A stretch of DNA of 55,216 bases from Saprospiraceae bacterium (GTDB lineage Bacteria; Bacteroidota; Bacteroidia; Chitinophagales; Saprospiraceae), in contig JAJCYI010000046.1 in assembly GCA_029263015.1 (NCBI GenBank), forward strand, positions 1-55,216. Reading direction: 5' to 3'. The position numbers and the translations under genes were made by a program. A model generated the notes under the pieces. That model saw nothing but the letters and a program-made list of their open reading frames with translations, searched no databases and had not been told where the DNA came from. Positions 51,901-55,216 of this stretch are shown here, piece after piece (positions within the stretch are counted from its first letter, which is position 1; each line of letters opens with the position of its first letter).

Positions 51901-54857
51901 TTTTGGGTACTCCACAGATAGGTAAAATTACCATTCTGGCTGCTTCCCGATCCATCCAGTGAAAGCGAAGTGATCGCACACGTCAATTCAGATGGAGGTC
52001 CAGCATCGGCAGTAGGGGGTACCATATTTTCTTCTACTTCAATAGAATCAGCATCCATGCACCCAGATTCCAAATTCGTAATAGTCAACATATAAGTCCC
52101 TGGTTCACTGACAGTTGGCGTCAACGTGGTTTCGCCATCTTCGATATTGCCATCGTTAGTTGTCCACAGAATGTCAACGTTATTTCCGAAAACAGAACCA
52201 GATCCATCCAATTGCAAAGTAGGGTCAGCGCAGGTAAGTGTCACCGGCTGGCCAGGCACAGCTTGAGGCGCAGCGAAGTTCTGGTTGACAAATACGCTAT
52301 CCGTCAAGGTACAATTGGAGGATAAATTCGTGACCGATAAAATGTAAATCCCAGATTGGTCAACTTCGGGTTCCAATGTGTTTTCGCCGCTGACGATGTT
52401 GCCGTTTTGGGTGGTCCAGTTAAATGTGAATCCTGCGCCTGACGAAGAATTGGTGGCATTAATAATTACCGTTGCGTTAAAACAGTTCAACGTGTCCCCA
52501 GCGATTACGTCAGCGATGGGCAGGTCGTTGTTTTGAGGAATCGTAACCGAATCAGAACTGGAACATCCCGTTGCCGAATTGGTCACCAATAAAGTATAAG
52601 TCCCGCCCGAATTGATTGTTGGGAAAAGCCCTGTTTCACCATTCAAAAGATTGCCATCGGAAGTTGTCCAGAGGTACGTAATGTCAGTCCCAGTGGCTGA
52701 ACCAGTCCCGTCCAAATTTCCCGAAGTTGTATTACAATCAAGTGGTATGGTTTGTCCTGCTTCCGCAACAGGCACTCCCTGATCTCCTAAAACAGCGACC
52801 GAATCAATGGAAGTACAACCGTTCAAGGTGTCCGTGATGATGAGTTGATACATTCCAGTTTCGTCCACAACAGGTAGCGGTCCATTTTCACCAGAAACAA
52901 TATTTCCATCCTGGGTGGTCCAATTGAAATTAACGCCAGGACTGGAACTACTTGCATCCAGCGTTATTTCCAAAATCGAACAAGTAAGTTGGGAAGGAGG
53001 GTCAATTTCAATGTTTGGTGGGTCGGTATTCCCCAATACTTCGACACTATCCATTGCCGTGCAGCCATTTTCTTCATTCGTTAAAATAAGAAAATATACT
53101 CCTGGCAGATCTATTTCTGGTGTTGCGGTAGAATCCCCCGAAACAATATTCCCATTGGTCGTTGTCCATTCAAAGGAAAGGCTGTCGCTGCCAGAGGATT
53201 CACTTGCATCGAGAGAAAAATTTTCGATGATGCAATCAATGGTATCAGGTTCAAGAATAGAAATGATCGGATTGGCAAAATCCGCATCAATGACCACCAA
53301 AGTATCGTGGGTACAGCCATTGTCATCGTTGGTCACCGTCAATTCATAATTGCCAGCGGAATCAACTTCAATATTTGAAGTATTGGTGGCGGAAATAATA
53401 TGGCCGTTTATTGTTGTCCATTCAAATGATAAATTAGAGCCGCCTGTAGAACCCGAACCATCAATGTTCACAATGGAAGTATTGCAATCCAAATTCGCGG
53501 TCGAATCTACAATAGCCGTTGGGAAGACAAGATTAGAGATAACTTCAGTTGAAGCTTCAGCCGTACAGCCAGTCAATATATCTGTCACGAGGAGCGTATA
53601 GGTGCCTGCTTGCCCAACACTGGCAATAATTTCATCAGCACCAGAAACAATTGCCCCATCATTGGTCGTCCAGGAATAAGTAACAGGCCCAACAGTAGAT
53701 CCAACTCCCGAAACAGTTCCAAGGGGCGAGATGCAGTCAATATTATTAGAAGTTGTGGCGACAGCCTCGGGCGGAATATCATTCAACACTTCCACAAAAG
53801 CACTTGATTCACATGGGCCGAATGAAGTTGGGATCGAAACGGTCAACTCATAAAAACCAGGTGCATCGACCACTGGCTCAAGGGTATTTTCTCCAGAAAC
53901 AATATTTCCGTCAGCAGTTGTCCATAAATAAGTAACATCAGGGCCAGTCGTTGACCCCATTCCATTCAGGGTAACCGTTGCATTGGGAGAGGTACAGGGA
54001 ATGAGGGCAAATGGATCAACGATTGCCAAAGCATCTACCACGGTAACAGTCACTTGATCTTCTCCAGTACAGACTGGACCGAAAGTGATGTCATCCAATG
54101 CGAAGTCGTTGCCACCTAAGGTTGTGTTTTGATTGACAATACAGATTTCGGCAGTGGGATTGCCTCCAGAATCCCAAGTTTCGAAAAATTGATCCCAAGA
54201 ACAAGTATTAGTGGTAAGGGTAAAGGAGTTTCCCAGTAATATTCCATTAATCGAAAATTGTAGGATAGCAGGACTTCCAGGATTCACAGATGTTGCCCAA
54301 GCACTGAACTCATAAATGGTATTTGGCGAAACGGCAACGATCTGGCACCAAACATTCGTACCTGGCGTTCCCGACCCATTTACCACCATCATATTGCCTC
54401 CTCCAGTGTGATCTGAACAAGGATCAAACCCTGAATGGACGGCAGATGCATCATTGGTAATAGCATAAAAACCCTCATCTAAAATGTTCGTGGGACTGGC
54501 ATTGGGGTCATAAATATAATCGCTGATAAACCCACTGTTGCCCGCTTCAAAATCCCCATTCACAATAAGGTTCGTTGTCGCTCCAAAGCCGAATGCGGTA
54601 AGAGTGAAAGTCGTCGTACTCGAAACATATACCTCTGGATTCAGTGAATTAGGATCGGACATGCCAGTCGAAGGCTCCCAACTCACGCCACTAATTGGCT
54701 CAAGGACAGAGCCGTCCAAGGTAACTGTTTGGCCTGGAGCACAAATGATGAGGTCGTCCCCTGCATCAACCGTTAAAGGATTAAAAGGCGGCTCTGACGC
54801 AAAGAGGGAAGAAGAAACGGAGAGAATCAATATCAAATTCCGTAAACAGTTCTTCAT
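48981..54857 (-). CDS. Giant secreted protein with 17 tandem PKD-like modules, T9SS type B (gliding-motility C-terminal) tail
   Basis: A 1958-residue exported protein. A signal peptide covers about 1-20 (MKNCLRNLILILSVSSSLFA). An Ig/PKD-like module follows (about 30-95), then a lectin- or carbohydrate-binding-like domain (about 97-266, NLIVNGDFEAGN to NDFALDDITF). Residues about 275-1700 hold 17 modules of about 84 residues, each with a Cys-containing start (LTCxI..L.LDGSGS), a WTTxNGNIxSGE core and a YxLxVTNxxNGC end. A SprB-like repeat (about 1701-1775) and the type B tail (YVPNAFSPNGDGINDVF, about 1861-1958) complete it. Type B cargo is exported by PorSS/T9SS and may stay on the cell surface. 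An adhesin or matrix role is inferred. Confidence 0.88.
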   Translation of the reverse strand: MKNCLRNLILILSVSSSLFASEPPFNPLTVDAGDDLIICAPGQTVTLDGSVLEPISGVSWEPSTGMSDPNSLNPEVYVSSTTTFTLTAFGFGATTNLIVNGDFEAGNSGFISDYIYDPNASPTNILDEGFYAITNDASAVHSGFDPCSDHTGGGNMMVVNGSGTPGTNVWCQIVAVSPNTIYEFSAWATSVNPGSPAILQFSINGILLGNSFTLTTNTCSWDQFFETWDSGGNPTAEICIVNQNTTLGGNDFALDDITFGPVCTGEDQVTVTVVDALAIVDPFALIPCTSPNATVTLNGMGSTTGPDVTYLWTTADGNIVSGENTLEPVVDAPGFYELTVSIPTSFGPCESSAFVEVLNDIPPEAVATTSNNIDCISPLGTVSGVGSTVGPVTYSWTTNDGAIVSGADEIIASVGQAGTYTLLVTDILTGCTAEASTEVISNLVFPTAIVDSTANLDCNTSIVNIDGSGSTGGSNLSFEWTTINGHIISATNTSNIEVDSAGNYELTVTNDDNGCTHDTLVVIDADFANPIISILEPDTIDCIIENFSLDASESSGSDSLSFEWTTTNGNIVSGDSTATPEIDLPGVYFLILTNEENGCTAMDSVEVLGNTDPPNIEIDPPSQLTCSILEITLDASSSSPGVNFNWTTQDGNIVSGENGPLPVVDETGMYQLIITDTLNGCTSIDSVAVLGDQGVPVAEAGQTIPLDCNTTSGNLDGTGSATGTDITYLWTTSDGNLLNGETGLFPTINSGGTYTLLVTNSATGCSSSDSVTIPQNNDLPIADVIAGDTLNCFNATVIINATNSSSGAGFTFNWTTQNGNIVSGENTLEPEVDQSGIYILSVTNLSSNCTLTDSVFVNQNFAAPQAVPGQPVTLTCADPTLQLDGSGSVFGNNVDILWTTNDGNIEDGETTLTPTVSEPGTYMLTITNLESGCMDADSIEVEENMVPPTADAGPPSELTCAITSLSLDGSGSSQNGNFTYLWSTQNGNIANGENGLTPTIDLDGTYLLTVVNDDNGCESTSEVTIGLNTVLPNAEAGPTAELTCEITETALIGTGDSGSQFDYLWTTFDGNIILGDTTLAPVVSATGTYTLVITNQNNGCTSQDEVVITENTTLPNVDAGPTNELSCTLTQLMLNGNGSAPGNNLDFLWTTQDGNILSGETSLNPIINEAGIYVLTIIDNENGCADSSSVLITQDANVPIAESGTAPMLTCDITTILLNGAGSSTGAGINYEWTSTDGNILTGENSLNPEIDAPGSYLLTVTDVLNNCQAFSSITIDENVLPPTADAGPEGLLTCANTQLMLDATASDNGAGFSFAWSTQNGNLVSGENTVMPVVDAPGTYQLLVTNLTTGCTNTANVDVLENTDPPDVLIDFPAELTCDILILTLDATSSSTGSEFNYLWTTSNGNILSGEDSSTPIINEPGTYGLLITNDLTGCSEFSSIEVLEDVEQPTASAGLSAELNCNITNLALDGTGSSTGNDFFYQWTTSNGNIISGGTTLTPSVNEPGEYLLTVSNNINGCTSTSEVVITLDDNFPVIEILIPEMLTCKEEETTIDATNSSIGSAFGYEWTTQNGNVVNGQNTLLLTVDAPGLYVLTILNNENGCETTASVNVDEDVVLPQVDAGNGIELHCNLPEASLQGSTDLNNGTFTFSWSTANGSILSGAQSLTPIVDAPGVYELVITNTVTGCTETDNVLVTENVLQTFDFETTDPTCLNPSGVLQFTDIQGGTAPFSYSINGQGFSSETIYTNLSPGVYDIVVQDANDCKLSDVAYLSEPPEFLVSLETQVLIELGESYQINTLTTLPASEIASVEWTPSETLSCDDCLNPIATPIQQTTYEVIVTSNEGCTASAPISIIVSKNVDIYVPNAFSPNGDGINDVFLIYAGGNAIAEINSFLIFSRWGESVFEYYNFSPNDPQFGWDGKFRNEILDPAVFIWFAEVELIDGSKRLLEGGVNLVK
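49755..54030. repeat. Coding tandem repeat array (17 units of about 250 bp)
   Basis: The DNA encoding the PKD-like modules is a long array of related but not identical units, each marked by a run such as TTGGTGGTCCA (minus-strand Trp-Thr-Thr). Units are diverged, so recent expansion is not evident except where two neighbours look alike; assembly here should be checked with long reads. Confidence 0.8.
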
Positions 54858-55216
54858 AATTCAATCATCTTTTCAAGTTAGTGTTTGCATTTAAACCTAA
54901 AGGGGGCATACAAAAGTAAGGCAAATCTACGGTGACCAAAGAATTAGAACGGAGTTATGATTACTAGTAGCTGATTTCAAACAACCCATTACTTTTGCCA
55001 AGGGATTTGGAAATTGATAAGGTGAGCATGGTGACGTAGTAATTTTTTCTATTGAGGAATTTTAAAAAATTAAGCATAAGTAGGTGAACTCAAATAATCG
55101 ACACTTTTGGCGGCCTCTTTTTCCGCCATACTTTGTTAAAAAAAAATGACCGTAGCTATGGCTATGCTAATTTTTTTTGCCTTGTCTGACGAAAAAACCT
55201 GCCTGCCGGTAGGCAG
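54858..55216. other. Gene-free right end of the window
   Basis: No gene is seen in these 359 bases. They include the promoter of the giant protein gene, an AT-rich stretch, and at the very end a CTGCCTGCCGGTAGGCAG palindrome (55199-55216) cut by the window edge, probably part of a further intergenic repeat. Confidence 0.5.
54911..54940 (-). promoter_or_regulatory. Bacteroidota-type promoter of the giant T9SS gene
   Basis: On the minus strand a TTTG (plus positions 54937-54940) is followed by an 18-bp spacer and TACTTTTG (54911-54918), matching the TTTG / TAnnTTTG promoter consensus. Transcription would start near 54905, leaving a leader of about 45-50 bases before the ATG at 54857. It is the best promoter match I found in the window. 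Confidence 0.6.

Noticed and set aside
1-55216. tRNA, rRNA or CRISPR genes
   Set aside because: I saw no cloverleaf-like sequence with a GTTC-type T-arm, no conserved rRNA segments and no regularly spaced short repeats with unique spacers; a covariance-model search would settle this.

Overview
The window looks like chromosomal DNA from a Bacteroidota bacterium, most likely a Saprospiria-type member (inference). The signs are several very long secreted proteins ending in type IX secretion (T9SS) sorting domains (type A 'YPNP/NVPNPF' tails and one type B 'NAFSPNGDGIND' tail), HYR, SprB and PKD-like adhesive repeats, a TonB-dependent receptor with a carboxypeptidase-like N-domain, AT-rich leaders with few Shine-Dalgarno sites, and TAnnTTTG-type promoter boxes. 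I saw no rRNA, tRNA or CRISPR array.

Layout. 1-8 kb: two large secreted T9SS cargo proteins on the minus strand. 8-12.5 kb: a TonB-dependent receptor, then a DUF4143-type AAA ATPase and an ORF6N-domain protein, both of a kind that spreads horizontally. 12.6-21.8 kb: a dense plus-strand catabolic block with homogentisate dioxygenase, 4-hydroxyphenylpyruvate dioxygenase, 3-hydroxyanthranilate dioxygenase, kynurenine monooxygenase and tryptophan 2,3-dioxygenase, followed by a fatty-acid desaturase, a coupled cysteine-rich protein of unknown function, and a RIC/ScdA di-iron repair protein. It covers the middle of tyrosine degradation and part of the kynurenine route to quinolinate/NAD; kynureninase, kynurenine formamidase and fumarylacetoacetase are not here. 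22.3 kb: a QueD/PTPS-type enzyme. 23-25 kb: a secreted subtilase. 25-27.8 kb: an AT-rich accessory patch with a decayed DUF4143 ATPase, an AT-rich inverted-repeat element and a two-gene AAA ATPase plus Toprim-like module that may be a defence system. 27.9-45 kb: mostly housekeeping genes (clpB, an RluB-type pseudouridine synthase, dapD, a SPOR protein, a deoC homologue, dnaB, a DEAD-box helicase, an M42 peptidase, a flippase, an OmpA/TSP3 protein, dapB, a DUF192 protein, a ferredoxin). 44.9-46.4 kb: an arsenosugar-type peroxidase-like protein plus radical-SAM ArsS. 46.4-48.7 kb: a putative lipoprotein, a Uma2 nuclease-like protein and a methyltransferase. 49-54.9 kb: a 1958-residue T9SS type B protein with 17 tandem modules.

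The intergenic DNA is rich in palindromes. Two elements of about 210 bp (22809-23023, 30610-30817) share terminal inverted repeats, are flanked by 10-13 bp direct repeats and carry different inner palindromes, which looks like a MITE family with an exchangeable centre. The centre of the second recurs without those ends at 48764-48889. A third type of element (25537-25763) sits at the 3' end of the decayed ATPase gene. The most notable protein-level observations are the ATPase/Toprim pair with Asn in place of the usual Walker B Glu, a DeoC homologue with Asn in place of the Schiff-base lysine, and the unassigned 602-residue cysteine-rich protein.
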